From NCBI RefSeq assembly GCF_000018545.1, contig NC_012587.1, forward strand, positions 1-64,000: 64,000 bases of DNA, written 5' to 3'. The position numbers and the translations under genes are program-made. This document shows positions 8,215-17,493 of this stretch, in pieces; the stretch's first letter is position 1, and every line of letters starts with the position of its first letter. Origin of the DNA: Sinorhizobium fredii NGR234. Its GTDB lineage: Bacteria; Pseudomonadota; Alphaproteobacteria; Rhizobiales; Rhizobiaceae. Under the pieces are notes generated by a model, which saw only the letters and a program-made list of their open reading frames with translations, ran no database searches and was not told where the DNA came from.

Positions 8215-8934
8215 CTAGCCGGCGACCGCCTGCTTCTGCAACGCGACGAGTTCGGCAATGCCGTCCTTGGCGAGTTGCATCAGGCTTGCGAATTCTTCCT
8301 CGGAGAAGGGCTTCCCTTCCGCCGTTCCCTGGATCTCGACCAGGCCACCGCTGCCCGTCATGACGAAATTGGCGTCGGTTTCGGCGGCCGAGTCTTCGAG
8401 ATAGTCGAGGTCCACCACCGCCTGGTTGGCGAAAATGCCGCAGGAAATCGCGGCGACATGGTCCTTGAGTACCCTCTCGACCTTGATCATGTTGCGCGCT
8501 TCCATCCACTTCAGACAGTCGTGCAGCGCGATCCAGGCGCCGGTGATCGAGGCGGTGCGGGTGCCGCCATCCGCCTGGATGACGTCGCAGTCGATCGAGA
8601 TCTGACGCTCGCCGAGCGCCGGCAGATCGACGACGGCTCGGAGCGAACGGCCGATCAGCCGCTGGATTTCCTGCGTGCGGCCGCTCTGCTTGCCCGTGGA
8701 CGCTTCGCGCCTCATGCGCTCGCCGGTCGCCCGCGGCAGCATGCCGTATTCTGCCGTGATCCAGCCCTTGCCGCCGTTGCGCAGCCAGGCGGGAACCTTA
8801 TCTTCGAGGCTCGCCGTGCAGAGCACATGCGTGTCGCCGAAGCGCACGAGGCAGGAACCCTCCGCATGCTTGGAGAAATTGCGCTCGAAGGAAACCTTGC
8901 GCATTTGGTCGGTTTTTCTGCCGGATGGCCGCAT
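8215..8934 (-). CDS. rph: Ribonuclease PH
   Basis: Phosphorolytic 3'-5' exoribonuclease that trims tRNA 3' ends. The 239 residues match the family length. It begins [20 protein letters not shown] and carries [31 protein letters not shown] and the catalytic-region segment [19 protein letters not shown]. The ATG at 8934 is the conserved RNase PH start. It is divergent from hrcA with about 160 bases between, the usual arrangement in Rhizobiales. Confidence 0.97.
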   Translation of the reverse strand: MRPSGRKTDQMRKVSFERNFSKHAEGSCLVRFGDTHVLCTASLEDKVPAWLRNGGKGWITAEYGMLPRATGERMRREASTGKQSGRTQEIQRLIGRSLRAVVDLPALGERQISIDCDVIQADGGTRTASITGAWIALHDCLKWMEARNMIKVERVLKDHVAAISCGIFANQAVVDLDYLEDSAAETDANFVMTGSGGLVEIQGTAEGKPFSEEEFASLMQLAKDGIAELVALQKQAVAG

Positions 8935-9026
8935 CGTAAACTCCTGTCGTTCTGCTGAGCCTTCTAGATCATGGCGGGGGTAAAGGGAACCAGTTGATAT
9001 CGGGGCAGGGGAGTGATTTTTCCCTT

Positions 9027-9055
9027 TTGCCATTGCCCCGCGCGACCACTATATT
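9027..9055 (+). promoter_or_regulatory. Putative sigma-70 promoter of hrcA-grpE
   Basis: TTGCCA at 9027-9032, a 17-base spacer and TATATT at 9050-9055 form a good housekeeping promoter. It would start transcription near 9062, about 30 bases before the hrcA ATG. No CIRCE inverted repeat is visible in this interval. Confidence 0.55.
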
Positions 9056-9092
9056 CTGCGGAGGACACGAACGGTTGTTTGCATGGAGTGAC

Positions 9093-10172
9093 ATGGTACT
9101 GCGCAACCCTGAAAAGAAGGGGATCGCATCGACGCTGGATGAGCGCTCCGGCGAGATCTTCCGCCGCATCGTGGAGACCTACCTGGAAAGCGGCGAGCCG
9201 CTCGGATCCCGCAATCTGTCGCGCCTCCTGCCGATGTCGCTGTCGCCCGCCTCGGTGCGCAATGTGATGAGCGATCTCGAGGATCTGGGCCTCATTTATT
9301 CGCCCCATGTCAGCGCAGGGCGGTTGCCGACCCAGACGGGGCTGCGCTTCTTCGTCGATGCTTTCATGCAGGTCGGCAACCTTTCCGCCGAAGAGCGGAC
9401 CTCGATCGAGCGGCAGGTGCGGCGCGCCGACCGTGATCAGCCGATCGACAGCCTTCTTGCCGAGGCAAGCCAGATGCTTTCCGGCATGTCCCGCGGCGCC
9501 GGCCTGGTCATCACCACCAAAAGCGACCCGGTGCTGAAGCATGTCGAGTTCATTCGGCTCGCGCCGACCAAGGCGCTTGCGGTCCTGGTCGGCGACCACG
9601 ATCAAGTGGAAAACCGGATTATCGAGCTGCCGGCGGGCATCACCAGCGCGCAGCTCACCGAGGCGGCAAACTTCGTCAATGCGCATCTTGCCGGGCAAAC
9701 CATTCCCGAACTGCGGTCCCAGCTCGAGAAGGTCAAGGAGACGGTGCGCGGCGAACTCGACGCGCTGTCGCAGGATCTGGTTGAGCGCGGGCTGGCAATC
9801 TGGTCGGGCAGCGAGGGCGACGAGAAGCCGGCGCGCCTTATCGTGCGCGGCCGCGCCAACCTGCTCGAAGGGCTGGAAGGTACGGAAGACATCGAGCGGC
9901 TGCGCATGCTGTTCGACGATCTCGAAAAGAAGGACAGCCTGATCGAGCTCCTCGATCTTGCCGAAAGCGGTCCGGGCGTGCGCATCTTCATCGGCTCGGA
10001 AAACAAGCTGTTTTCGCTCTCCGGATCGTCGCTGATCGTCGCTCCCTATCGCGACAGCGACGACCGTATCGTCGGCGCCGTCGGGGTCATCGGCCCGACG
10101 CGGCTCAACTATTCGCGGATCGTCCCCATGGTGGACTACACCGCCCAGCTGATGTCGCGGCTGTCGCGCTGA
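9093..10172 (+). CDS. hrcA: Heat-inducible transcription repressor HrcA
   Basis: Repressor that binds CIRCE operators of groESL-type operons and depends on GroEL for activity. The 359 residues have an N-terminal winged helix (IFRRIVETYLESGEPLGSRNL, SPASVRNVMSDLEDLGLIYSPHVSAGRLPT) and a C-terminal GAF-like dimerisation domain ending NYSRIVPMVDYTAQ. ATG at 9093 is preceded by TGGAG and gives the standard N-terminus. It is followed by grpE, the usual alphaproteobacterial order, with rph divergent. Confidence 0.97.
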   Translation: MVLRNPEKKGIASTLDERSGEIFRRIVETYLESGEPLGSRNLSRLLPMSLSPASVRNVMSDLEDLGLIYSPHVSAGRLPTQTGLRFFVDAFMQVGNLSAEERTSIERQVRRADRDQPIDSLLAEASQMLSGMSRGAGLVITTKSDPVLKHVEFIRLAPTKALAVLVGDHDQVENRIIELPAGITSAQLTEAANFVNAHLAGQTIPELRSQLEKVKETVRGELDALSQDLVERGLAIWSGSEGDEKPARLIVRGRANLLEGLEGTEDIERLRMLFDDLEKKDSLIELLDLAESGPGVRIFIGSENKLFSLSGSSLIVAPYRDSDDRIVGAVGVIGPTRLNYSRIVPMVDYTAQLMSRLSR

Positions 10173-10329
10173 GCGATTCCTTTTCGATGATGGACCGATG
10201 GACCCTTGATTTTTCGGGCTCAAACCTCGATATCGGCTTCAAATCCAGGCAACAGAACGTTCAAGCAAAGCGACTTCCGCTGGTTTGATGATGCCGAACA
10301 CGCCAAAGACAAGACATTCGGAGAACGTC

Positions 10330-10956
10330 ATGACCGACGAAACGAACAAGAACGGAACTGAGGCCGCAGCGCCCGAAGAGATTGTGAAGGCAACCGGGCC
10401 GGAGGCGGCGGAAAAACCGGAAGCGGGTGCTTCCGCCGCTGGACCGGATCCTCTGGAACTCGCCAAGGCGGAGAGCGCGGACCTGCGCGACAAATATCTT
10501 CGCCTCGCCGCCGAAATGGACAATCTGCGCCGCCGCACCGAGCGCGACGTGAAGGATGCCAAGTCCTATTCCGTCGCCGGCTTCGCGCGCGACATGCTGG
10601 CCGTTTCCGACAACCTGCGCCGGGCGCTCGAAGCCATTCCGGCCGAGGCGAGGGAATCCGGCGACGCCGGTCTCACCGCGCTGATCGAAGGCGTCGAAAT
10701 GACCGAACGCTCCATGCTGGCGGCACTCGAGCGCCATGGCGTCAAGCAACTGGACCCGACCGGCCAGAGGTTCGATCCGAACTTCCACCAGGCCATGTTC
10801 GAGGTTCCGAACCCGGAGGTTCCGAACAACACCGTCGTCCAGGTCGTCCAGGCCGGCTACACGATCGGCGAGCGCGTGCTGCGCCCGGCCATGGTCGGCG
10901 TCGCCAAGGGCGGCCCGAAGATCGTGGCTGCGGAAAGCGAGACGCCGGCGGCCTGA
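10330..10956 (+). CDS. grpE: Nucleotide exchange factor GrpE
   Basis: Co-chaperone that releases ADP from DnaK. It has 208 residues. An acidic, Ala-rich N-terminus is followed by the long dimerising coiled coil ([27 protein letters not shown]) and a C-terminal beta domain with the signature [22 protein letters not shown] and [19 protein letters not shown]. The start ATG at 10330 has GGAG upstream. It lies 157 bases after hrcA and ends before a good intrinsic terminator. Confidence 0.97.
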   Translation: MTDETNKNGTEAAAPEEIVKATGPEAAEKPEAGASAAGPDPLELAKAESADLRDKYLRLAAEMDNLRRRTERDVKDAKSYSVAGFARDMLAVSDNLRRALEAIPAEARESGDAGLTALIEGVEMTERSMLAALERHGVKQLDPTGQRFDPNFHQAMFEVPNPEVPNNTVVQVVQAGYTIGERVLRPAMVGVAKGGPKIVAAESETPAA

Positions 10957-10979
10957 GCGTGCCACGCACCTATTTGAAA

Positions 10980-11012
10980 CGCCGCGCATGCCATAGAGTG
11001 CGCGGCGTTTTC
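10980..11012 (+). terminator. Intrinsic terminator of grpE
   Basis: The inverted repeat CGCCGCGCA / TGCGCGGCG with a ten-base loop is followed by TTTTCG, starting about 25 bases after the grpE stop. Confidence 0.75.
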
Positions 11013-11045
11013 GTTGGCTATGGCGCGTTCCGGTTGACGGGCAAG

Positions 11046-11260
11046 ACCCCTCCCCAACCCCTCCCCACAAGGGCCCACAAGGGGGAGGGGCTTTTGGTGC
11101 CGTGCCTTTCCCGCCCTTCTTTTCGTCGCGTTCGGCTCAACGGAACAGACCGGAGTCGAGACCTAAACAGCCTTCGAGGCGGGGAACACCGGCGAAAATG
11201 AATGGAGACGATGCGGCCCAGGAAGCCCCTCCCCCTTGTGGGGAGGGGTTGGGGAGGGGT
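11046..11260. repeat. Pair of inverted C-rich repeats in the grpE-oxidoreductase gap
   Basis: The right copy is 36 bases (11225-11260, GCCCCTCCCCCTTGTGGGG onward). The left copy (11046-11091) is its inverse and carries a ten-base internal tandem duplication (CCCACAAGGG). Each copy folds on itself. The 130 bases between contain no convincing gene. A related copy is at 55036-55073, also between convergent gene ends. The whole interval 10957-11263 holds only the grpE terminator and this pair. Confidence 0.8.
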
Positions 11261-11263
11261 GAC

Positions 11264-12499
11264 TTAGGCGAAAAGCTGCCGCAGATGGTCGTTGAGGAAG
11301 CGGCCTTCCGGATCGACCTTTGCCCTTAACGCCCGAAAATCGGCGGAGCGCGGATAGAGCGCCGTCACGTCCTCGGCGCCGAGGAAGTGCAGCTTGCCCC
11401 AGTGCGGGCGCGAGCCGTATTGCCTGAGGATCGTGTCGACGTCCTTCAGATATTCCCAGTAGTCGGTGCCGGGCTCGCCGGAAACGGAGAGCGTGATCGA
11501 GTCCTGTTCGTAGAAGGGGCTGATCCAGCCGGAATCGCCGGCGGTGAACCGGTATTCGATCGGGTAGATGCAGGTCGGGTGCTTTTCGAGCATCAACTTG
11601 CGCACGGCCTTGACGGCCTCCTTGCCGTGCGCGACCGGCACGGCATATTCGAGTTCGTGGAAGTTCGGGACATATTCGATCGGGTAGATTTCCGAGGAAT
11701 AGGCGATCCGTTCGAAGGTGCCCTCCGTCGGCGGCCGGTCGGTGATGTCGATCACCTTCATTTCGCAGACGTCAGCCGTCTTCTCCGTCGTCGAGACGGA
11801 CGAGGTGTCGGGCAGGCAGTAGCAATGACGGCTTTCGGGAACCGGGCACCAGAAGAAGCCGAAGTGCCGGTGCTTGGCGGCGAGTTCGTCGTGTTGCTCC
11901 ATGCATTCGTCGAAATCGCAGCGCCACAACTTTTCGTGAAGGTTGTAGCTGTCCATCACCTGCAGGGTGATTTCCGAGATGACCCCGAGCATGCCGACGG
12001 AGACGCGGGCCGCCTCCAGGAGATCCGGAGTCATCTCGTCGACGACGAGGATCGAGCCGTCCGGCTGGACGAGGCGCATGCCGACGATTTGCGATGCCAT
12101 GTTGCCGAGCGCCGCGCCGGTGCCATGCGTGCCGGTGGTCAACGCGCCTGCGAGCGCCTGGCTGTCGATGTCGCCCTGGTTGATCAGCGACAGGCCGTTC
12201 GACTTCAGCGCCTTGCCGAGCTGGTTGATGGTTGTTCCGGCGCTCACCGAGACGCGTTTGCGGGCCTGATCGATATTGGCGACCCCCAGCATCCCGGAAA
12301 GCGTCAGATGCAGGCCACTCGTCAGCGCGACCGGGGTGAAGGAATGACCCGAGCCGGCGCAGCGCACATTGAGGCCGGCCGAGGTCGCTTCCCGCACCAT
12401 CTCGGCAAGTTCCGCTTCGCTCTCCGGCGCGCCCCTGTGACGGACGATGCAGGACTGATTTCCGACCCAGTTGCGCCAATGACCACCCGCTTGAAGCAT
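11264..12499 (-). CDS. FAD-linked aldonolactone oxidase-like protein
   Basis: A 411-residue flavoprotein of the L-gulono/D-arabinono-1,4-lactone oxidase type. The N-terminal FAD-binding domain contains RHRGAPESEAELAEMV, the segment RCAGSGHSFTPVA where eukaryotic relatives attach FAD through His, and QGDIDSQALAGALTTGTHGTG. The C-terminal ALO domain carries SRPHWGKLHFLGAEDV, with the family HWGK motif. It probably oxidises a sugar lactone or polyol; the substrate cannot be read from sequence. GAGGAG precedes the ATG. It lies 12 bases after the SDR gene, so the two likely form one catabolic unit. Confidence 0.88.
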   Translation of the reverse strand: MLQAGGHWRNWVGNQSCIVRHRGAPESEAELAEMVREATSAGLNVRCAGSGHSFTPVALTSGLHLTLSGMLGVANIDQARKRVSVSAGTTINQLGKALKSNGLSLINQGDIDSQALAGALTTGTHGTGAALGNMASQIVGMRLVQPDGSILVVDEMTPDLLEAARVSVGMLGVISEITLQVMDSYNLHEKLWRCDFDECMEQHDELAAKHRHFGFFWCPVPESRHCYCLPDTSSVSTTEKTADVCEMKVIDITDRPPTEGTFERIAYSSEIYPIEYVPNFHELEYAVPVAHGKEAVKAVRKLMLEKHPTCIYPIEYRFTAGDSGWISPFYEQDSITLSVSGEPGTDYWEYLKDVDTILRQYGSRPHWGKLHFLGAEDVTALYPRSADFRALRAKVDPEGRFLNDHLRQLFA

Positions 12500-12511
12500 G
12501 CTCTCGTCTCC

Positions 12512-13279
12512 TCAGACCGCCGTGAAGCAATTGTCGACGAACAGGTGCGTGCCGTTGACGAAGCTCGACTCGTCGCTCGCCAGGAACAGAGCGGCATTGG
12601 CGACCTCCATCGGATCGCACATCCGTCCCTGCTGGGCGGCGATCGCCGCCTCGGAGACATCGACGCCGTATTTGGTCAGGCCGACGAGCTCGCGTTTGCC
12701 GTGATCGGTGGCGATGAAGCCCGGGCAGACCGCATTGCAGCGGATGTTCCGGTCGCGAAACTCGACGGCGATCGCCCGGGCGAACATGTGGCAGGCGCCC
12801 TTGGTGGTGTCGTAAAGCACTTCCATCGGTGTTGCCGCGACGGCCGAAATCGACGAGGTGCAGACAATGCTGCCGCCGCCGGCCCTGAGCATGCCGGGGA
12901 GAACCGCCTTGGTCATCAGGAACATGCTTTTCACATTCACGGCCATCAGGCGGTCCCACTCCGCCTCCTCCGTTTCGAGGAAGGGGCCTACGGCGAGAAT
13001 GCCCGCATGGTTGAAGAGGACGGTAATTGGGCCGAAGGCATCTTCGACGGTACGTACGGCAGCGCTCACTTCCGTCGAGATCGAGACGTCGGCGGCCGCG
13101 AACACGGCTTCACCGCCTGCGGCGCGAATGGCCGCCGCAACGTCCTCGCCCTTGCTCTTCGGCAGGTCGACGATGCCGACCTTGGCGCCCTCGCGTGCGA
13201 AAAGCTCGGACGCCGCCAGCCCGCAGCCGCCGGCACCGCCGCTGATCAGTGCAACCTTGCCCGAAAGCCTGCCCGTCAT
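12512..13279 (-). CDS. SDR-family NAD(P)-dependent oxidoreductase
   Basis: A 255-residue classical short-chain dehydrogenase. The cofactor motif GGAGGCG lies near residue 14, with the NHAG-like NHAGIL near 90. The catalytic Ser is in CTSSISA and the catalytic Tyr-x3-Lys in YDTTKGA. It has the typical PGFIATD segment. The C-terminus LFLASDESSFVNGTHLFVDN is also standard. The substrate is unknown; pairing with an aldonolactone-oxidase-like gene suggests sugar or polyol oxidation. The ATG is preceded by GAGGAAG. It is the first gene of a leftward pair. Confidence 0.9.
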   Translation of the reverse strand: MTGRLSGKVALISGGAGGCGLAASELFAREGAKVGIVDLPKSKGEDVAAAIRAAGGEAVFAAADVSISTEVSAAVRTVEDAFGPITVLFNHAGILAVGPFLETEEAEWDRLMAVNVKSMFLMTKAVLPGMLRAGGGSIVCTSSISAVAATPMEVLYDTTKGACHMFARAIAVEFRDRNIRCNAVCPGFIATDHGKRELVGLTKYGVDVSEAAIAAQQGRMCDPMEVANAALFLASDESSFVNGTHLFVDNCFTAV

Positions 13280-13462
13280 GATGTCTTCCTCCCCGCCGCC
13301 GCTCGAATGCTGAGGAGGATTATTGTTGAGGACGGAGGAGCTGTCGATAGCCCCCTCGGGATAGGCGACAGCAATCTTTCGGAGCTACCTCGGAAGCTGC
13401 GTAATGATTGAATTATTTGAATGTTTCGGCTCGCGCAAAGCCACACCGGCCGCGGCCGCCTT

Positions 13463-13927
13463 TCAGGCGGCGTGCGAGGTCGTGTCCTCGTTGAGGAGCA
13501 TGTAGATGGCGCTGGCGGAATCGGTCGCCCGGATCCGCGTCACCATGTCGTGGTCGCGCAGCACCCGCGCAATGCGCGACAGTGCTTTCAGGTGATCGGC
13601 GCCGGCGCCCTCCGGGGCGAGCAGAAGGAAAACGAGGTCCACCGGCTGGTCGTCGAGGGCCTCGAAATCGACCGGCGTATCGAGCCGCGCAAAAATGCCG
13701 ACGAGCGAGGAAAGATTTCCGAGCTTTCCGTGCGGGATGGCGATGCCATTGCCGACGCCGGTTGAGCCGAGCCGCTCGCGTTGGAGGATGACGTCGAATA
13801 TCTCCCGCTCCGGCAGGCCGGTGAGTTTCGATGCTTTTGCCGCCAATTCCAGAAGGAGTTGTTTTTTCGAGTTGGCCCTCATGGCCGGGATGATCGCATT
13901 TTGATGCAGCAAGCCTGCCAATGCCAT
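13463..13927 (-). CDS. ptsN: Nitrogen PTS EIIA component PtsN
   Basis: Regulatory EIIA-Ntr protein of 154 residues that receives phosphate from PtsP/NPr and controls potassium and nitrogen-linked processes. The phosphorylatable His66 lies in GIAIPHGKLG. The family segments RERLGSTGVGNG and DLVFLLLAPEGAGADHLKALSRIAR are present. It is third in the leftward rpoN-hpf-ptsN block, the conserved proteobacterial arrangement. A gap of 173 bases to hpf leaves room for its own promoter. No PTS sugar transporter is nearby. Confidence 0.96.
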   Translation of the reverse strand: MALAGLLHQNAIIPAMRANSKKQLLLELAAKASKLTGLPEREIFDVILQRERLGSTGVGNGIAIPHGKLGNLSSLVGIFARLDTPVDFEALDDQPVDLVFLLLAPEGAGADHLKALSRIARVLRDHDMVTRIRATDSASAIYMLLNEDTTSHAA

Positions 13928-14100
13928 TCTTTTATCCTCGTTCGCCGGTTAGGGCCCGACAACTTGATCACAAATATGCCGCAATGGCTCTAACCATCTT
14001 TAGCCTGGCGGGTCCCATGCACAGGAAAAACGTGCTTTCCCGGCGGCCCGCCGATCGGAGCAACGGGGAAGCCGACCGCGCCGGCATTCCCCAGTCCCGC

Positions 14101-14673
14101 TCATCCTTTGATATTGGCGGCGTCGATCCAGCCAATATTTCCATCGTTGCGCCGGTAGACGATGTTCAGATCGTCCTTGCCGGGGCTGCGGAACATCAGC
14201 ACCGGTTCGTCGGTCATGTCGAGAGCCATGACGGCGTTGGCGACGGACATAGTCCTTAGTTGTTTCGTGCTTTCGGCAACGATGGTCGGTGCATAATCAT
14301 CGGGAACTTCCTCGTCCTCGAAGGGAACCGAGTCCATTACCCTGTAGGCCACCTCGGCGGCGTTCTGACCGTTGCCGTTGTGATGGTCCTTGAGCTTGCG
14401 TTTGTAGCGGCGAAGCCGCTTCTCGATGCGGTCCGAGGCCGCGTCGAAGGCCGCCTGTGGCTCGTTCGCCTGACCGTTCGCCTGCAAGACCACGCCCGTA
14501 TCGAGATGAAGCTTGCAGTCGGCGCTGAAGCGCGAGCCGGACTTTTCCACAGTGACCTGGCTTGAATATCCTCCGTCGAAATATTTGGCTACGGCCTCAC
14601 GAATCTGCTCGCCTATGCGCGAGCGAAACGATTCACCGATTTCCATATGTTTACCGGATACACGCACACTCAT
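14101..14673 (-). CDS. hpf: Ribosome hibernation promoting factor (long form)
   Basis: A 190-residue HPF/RaiA protein that inactivates ribosomes in stationary phase. The N-terminal S30AE domain starts MSVRVSGKHMEIGESFRSRI and includes ECSADCKLH-like ADCKLHLDTGVVLQANG. A charged linker leads to the C-terminal dimerisation domain (AVMALDMTDEPVLMFRSPGKDDLNIVYRR), which marks the long form. ATG at 14673 has the strong ribosome site GAGAGGAA. It lies between rpoN and ptsN on the same strand. Confidence 0.96.
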   Translation of the reverse strand: MSVRVSGKHMEIGESFRSRIGEQIREAVAKYFDGGYSSQVTVEKSGSRFSADCKLHLDTGVVLQANGQANEPQAAFDAASDRIEKRLRRYKRKLKDHHNGNGQNAAEVAYRVMDSVPFEDEEVPDDYAPTIVAESTKQLRTMSVANAVMALDMTDEPVLMFRSPGKDDLNIVYRRNDGNIGWIDAANIKG

Positions 14674-14863
14674 GGAGTTTCCTCTCTCGTTCGTGACTTG
14701 CGCATCCAGTCTATTCCAAGCGCTTCCGTCATCCAAGCGTTTCAGCGAGGGTTCGATCGGGTCGCTCGGAGCCGCCGAAGTGAAGTGACGGCCTCGGTAA
14801 TTCGCGGCGGCCTCATATCGCTTGCGTCGCGGGGAGTCAATTGCGGCCGCAAAAAAACCGCAA

Positions 14864-16423
14864 TCAGAAGCCGGCTGCCTTGGCAAGGGCGCGCTTTTCG
14901 CGACGCCGCTGGACCGAGGAGGGGATGTTCATCGCCTCCCGATACTTGGCGACGGTGCGCCGTGCGATGTCGACGCCGGCCCGCTTGAGGATATCGACGA
15001 TATCGTCGTCGGAGAGCACCGCGTCGGCGCTTTCCTGGCTGATCATCGTGCGGATGCGGTGGCGGACGGATTCGGCCGAATGAGCGTCGCCGTTCTCCGC
15101 AGAGCCGATCGAGACGGTGAAGAAATATTTCAGCTCGAAAAGGCCGCGCGGGGTCAATATGTATTTGTTCGAGGTGACGCGGCTCACCGTCGATTCATGC
15201 ATCTTGATCGCGTCGGCGACGATCCGGAGGTTCAGCGGCCGCAGGTGGTCGACCCCGTGCACCAAAAAGGCATCCTGCTGCCGGACGATCTCGCTCGCGA
15301 CCTTCAGGATCGTCCTGGCGCGCTGGTCGAGACTGCGCGTCAGCCAGTTGGCGTTCTGCATGCATTCGCTGAGGAAGGCTTGCTCGGCGCTGTTCTTCTG
15401 GCTGTGGCGCGAGATCTCGGCAAAGTAGTCGTGATTGACGAGAACCCGTGGCAATGCGTCGGGATTGAGCTCGACCAGCCAGCCGCCATCGGGCGCCGAA
15501 CGTACGACGACATCGGGAATGATCGCCTCGGTAACGCTGGTCTCGAAGCTGGTTCCTGGCTTCGGATCGAGTTTGCGGATTTCAGCGAGCATCTCGATGA
15601 GATCCTCCTCGTCGACCCCGCAGATCTTCTTGAGGCTTGCGAAGTCGCGGCGCGCCAGAAGTTCGAGATTGGCGACAAGCGCCTCCATGGCCGGATCGAG
15701 GCGATTGCGCAAGCGCAGCTGGATGGCGAGGCATTCACTGAGCGTGCGGGCGAAGACGCCGGGCGGATCGAACTGCTGCAGCACGAGAAGGACGCGCGTC
15801 ACATCTGCCGCGCTCGCGCCAAGCCTGGCCGCCGTTTCAGCGATCTCCGCATGCAGATAGCCCGCTTCGTCGAGCTGGTCGATGAGATGCTGGGCAATCA
15901 GCCGGTCGGCGGGGGCGGCAAACGCGAAGGCGACCTGCTCGATCAGCGTCTCGCGGAGCGTTTTCCGACCGGCGACGAAATCGTCGAGATCGTATCCCTC
16001 GCCGTCGTTGCTGCCGCCGGCGCCCGGCATCGATTTCCATTGGCCCAACAGTTCCGGCGCGTCGGCGCGCTGCGGCGCCGTGTCGTCCTGGAACACGTTG
16101 GCGAAGTCGGCGTCGAGTTCGGTACTGAGCCGTTCGCCGGGACTTGTCGTCGCGCTGTCGTAGAGATCGCCGTGGTCGACGGATTCCTCCGCGCCGCCCG
16201 CCTCGGCCGTCAGGCCTGTCTCATCACGCTCGGGCCGATCCGAACCGAAACCCGCCTCATCGGCGGATTGGAACTCAAGCAAAGGGTTCTTCTCGACTTC
16301 CTGGGCGATGAACTGACCGAGTTCGAGATGCGTCATCTGAAGCAGCTGGATCGACTGCATCAGTTGCGGCGTCATGACCAGCGACTGTGATTGTCGCAGA
16401 TGTAGGCTGGCGGACAAAGCCAT
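14864..16423 (-). CDS. rpoN: RNA polymerase sigma-54 factor RpoN
   Basis: Sigma factor for -24/-12 promoters, including nitrogen-assimilation and nif-type genes in rhizobia. It has 519 residues. Region I is Gln/Leu-rich (SLHLRQSQSLVMTPQLMQSIQLLQ), region II is acidic and variable, and region III carries the core-binding and helix-turn-helix parts. The RpoN box ARRTVAKYREA lies near the C-terminus, before the SSVQRRREKRALAK tail. It is downstream of lptB, the usual order, but separated by 242 bases containing a mosaic repeat, so a separate promoter is likely. Confidence 0.98.
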   Translation of the reverse strand: MALSASLHLRQSQSLVMTPQLMQSIQLLQMTHLELGQFIAQEVEKNPLLEFQSADEAGFGSDRPERDETGLTAEAGGAEESVDHGDLYDSATTSPGERLSTELDADFANVFQDDTAPQRADAPELLGQWKSMPGAGGSNDGEGYDLDDFVAGRKTLRETLIEQVAFAFAAPADRLIAQHLIDQLDEAGYLHAEIAETAARLGASAADVTRVLLVLQQFDPPGVFARTLSECLAIQLRLRNRLDPAMEALVANLELLARRDFASLKKICGVDEEDLIEMLAEIRKLDPKPGTSFETSVTEAIIPDVVVRSAPDGGWLVELNPDALPRVLVNHDYFAEISRHSQKNSAEQAFLSECMQNANWLTRSLDQRARTILKVASEIVRQQDAFLVHGVDHLRPLNLRIVADAIKMHESTVSRVTSNKYILTPRGLFELKYFFTVSIGSAENGDAHSAESVRHRIRTMISQESADAVLSDDDIVDILKRAGVDIARRTVAKYREAMNIPSSVQRRREKRALAKAAGF

Positions 16424-16489
16424 GCTGACGCGAAACTCCCGTCAAATCTCCGGACCAGTCTTGCGTGGACGGGACCAATTCTTACTGCA

Positions 16490-16587
16490 TGTTCCTGAAA
16501 TCGTAACCGATTTAAGGATAAGTACATGCAGCAATTTAAAGTGCTACAGCGTCCTTTGTGCGTCTGAAAAGACGCACGGCGCTGTAG
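16490..16587. repeat. Palindromic mosaic repeat, family A, between rpoN and lptB
   Basis: A segment GTTCCTGAAATCG and its near-inverse CGATTTAAGGA are followed by ACATGCAGCAATTTAAAGTG, then CTACAGCG...CGCTGTAG enclosing a small hairpin (TGCGTCT / AGACGCA). The same modules occur at 21362, 32996, 33061, 42179, 44616 and 61461. It fills most of the rpoN-lptB gap. Confidence 0.85.
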
Positions 16588-16665
16588 TTGGCCCAAAAAT
16601 TGCTTATTACCGGGATTTGGTCAAGCACCGAGGCGTTGTAGGGCCGCCAATTTGCCTGCGCATCG

Positions 16666-17493
16666 TTAAAGGCTGAAATTATCGCCGAGATAGAGCCGGC
16701 GCACATCCGGATTGGTGACGATGTCGTTGGCACGGCCATGGGTCAGCACTTCGCCGGCATGGATGATGTAGGCGCGGTCGATCAGTCCCAGCGTTTCGCG
16801 CACGTTGTGATCGGTAATCAGGACGCCGATGCCGCGCGAGGTCAGATGCCGCACCAGCGCCTGGATGTCGGCCACCGAGATCGGATCGACGCCCGCGAAG
16901 GGTTCGTCGAGCAGCATGAAGGTCGGGTCGGTCGCGAGCGCCCGCGCGATCTCGAGGCGCCGCCGCTCGCCGCCCGAGAGCGCGATGGCCGGCGATTTGC
17001 GCAGATGCGTGATCGAGAATTCGCCCAGCAGGTCGTTCAGCTTGCTCTCGCGCCTATCGACGTTCTTGTCGTGGATCTCGAGCACGGCGCGGATGTTTTC
17101 CTCGACCGTCAGCCCACGGAGGATCGAGGCTTCCTGCGGCAGGTAGCCGACGCCGAGGCGGGCCCGGCGGTACATCGGCATCGTGGTGACGTCGTTGCCG
17201 TTGATCTCGATCGATCCCTCGTCGACCGGGACCAGTCCGGTGATCATGTAGAAGCAGGTCGTTTTGCCGGCGCCGTTCGGGCCGAGCAGGCCGACCGCCT
17301 CGCCACGCCGCACGACGAGTGAGACGCCGTTGACGACGCGCCGCGAGCGGTAGGATTTCGTCAGGCCCCGGGCGATCAGCGTGCCGTCATAGCGCGCCTT
17401 GTCGACCGTCCGCGCAGCAACGGCTGCCGCCGACGGCTTCTTGACCCGTTTGCGTTTGGGAAGAAAGGGAATCTGCACGTCCGAATCTTGCAT
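16666..17493 (-). CDS. lptB: LPS export ABC transporter ATP-binding protein LptB
   Basis: ATPase of the LptB2FG complex that extracts lipopolysaccharide from the inner membrane. It has 275 residues. A basic N-terminal extension of about 35 residues is followed by the ABC domain with Walker A GPNGAGKTT, a Q-loop, the signature LSGGERRRLEIARAL, Walker B FMLLDEPFAGVDP and the switch His in LITDHNVRET. The ATG at 17493 overlaps the lptA stop (TGATG), so lptA and lptB are translationally coupled. The extension is longer than in E. coli LptB but usual in rhizobia. Confidence 0.96.
   Translation of the reverse strand: MQDSDVQIPFLPKRKRVKKPSAAAVAARTVDKARYDGTLIARGLTKSYRSRRVVNGVSLVVRRGEAVGLLGPNGAGKTTCFYMITGLVPVDEGSIEINGNDVTTMPMYRRARLGVGYLPQEASILRGLTVEENIRAVLEIHDKNVDRRESKLNDLLGEFSITHLRKSPAIALSGGERRRLEIARALATDPTFMLLDEPFAGVDPISVADIQALVRHLTSRGIGVLITDHNVRETLGLIDRAYIIHAGEVLTHGRANDIVTNPDVRRLYLGDNFSL

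Noticed and set aside
8935..9092. CIRCE or RpoH promoter expected between rph and hrcA
   Set aside because: I found neither a TTAGCACTC inverted repeat nor a CTTGAA-N17-CCAT pattern, only a sigma-70-like promoter.
11387..13411. Open frame of 674 codons antisense to the FAD oxidoreductase and SDR genes
   Set aside because: It spans two real genes plus their gap, and the translation is low-complexity with no family resemblance.
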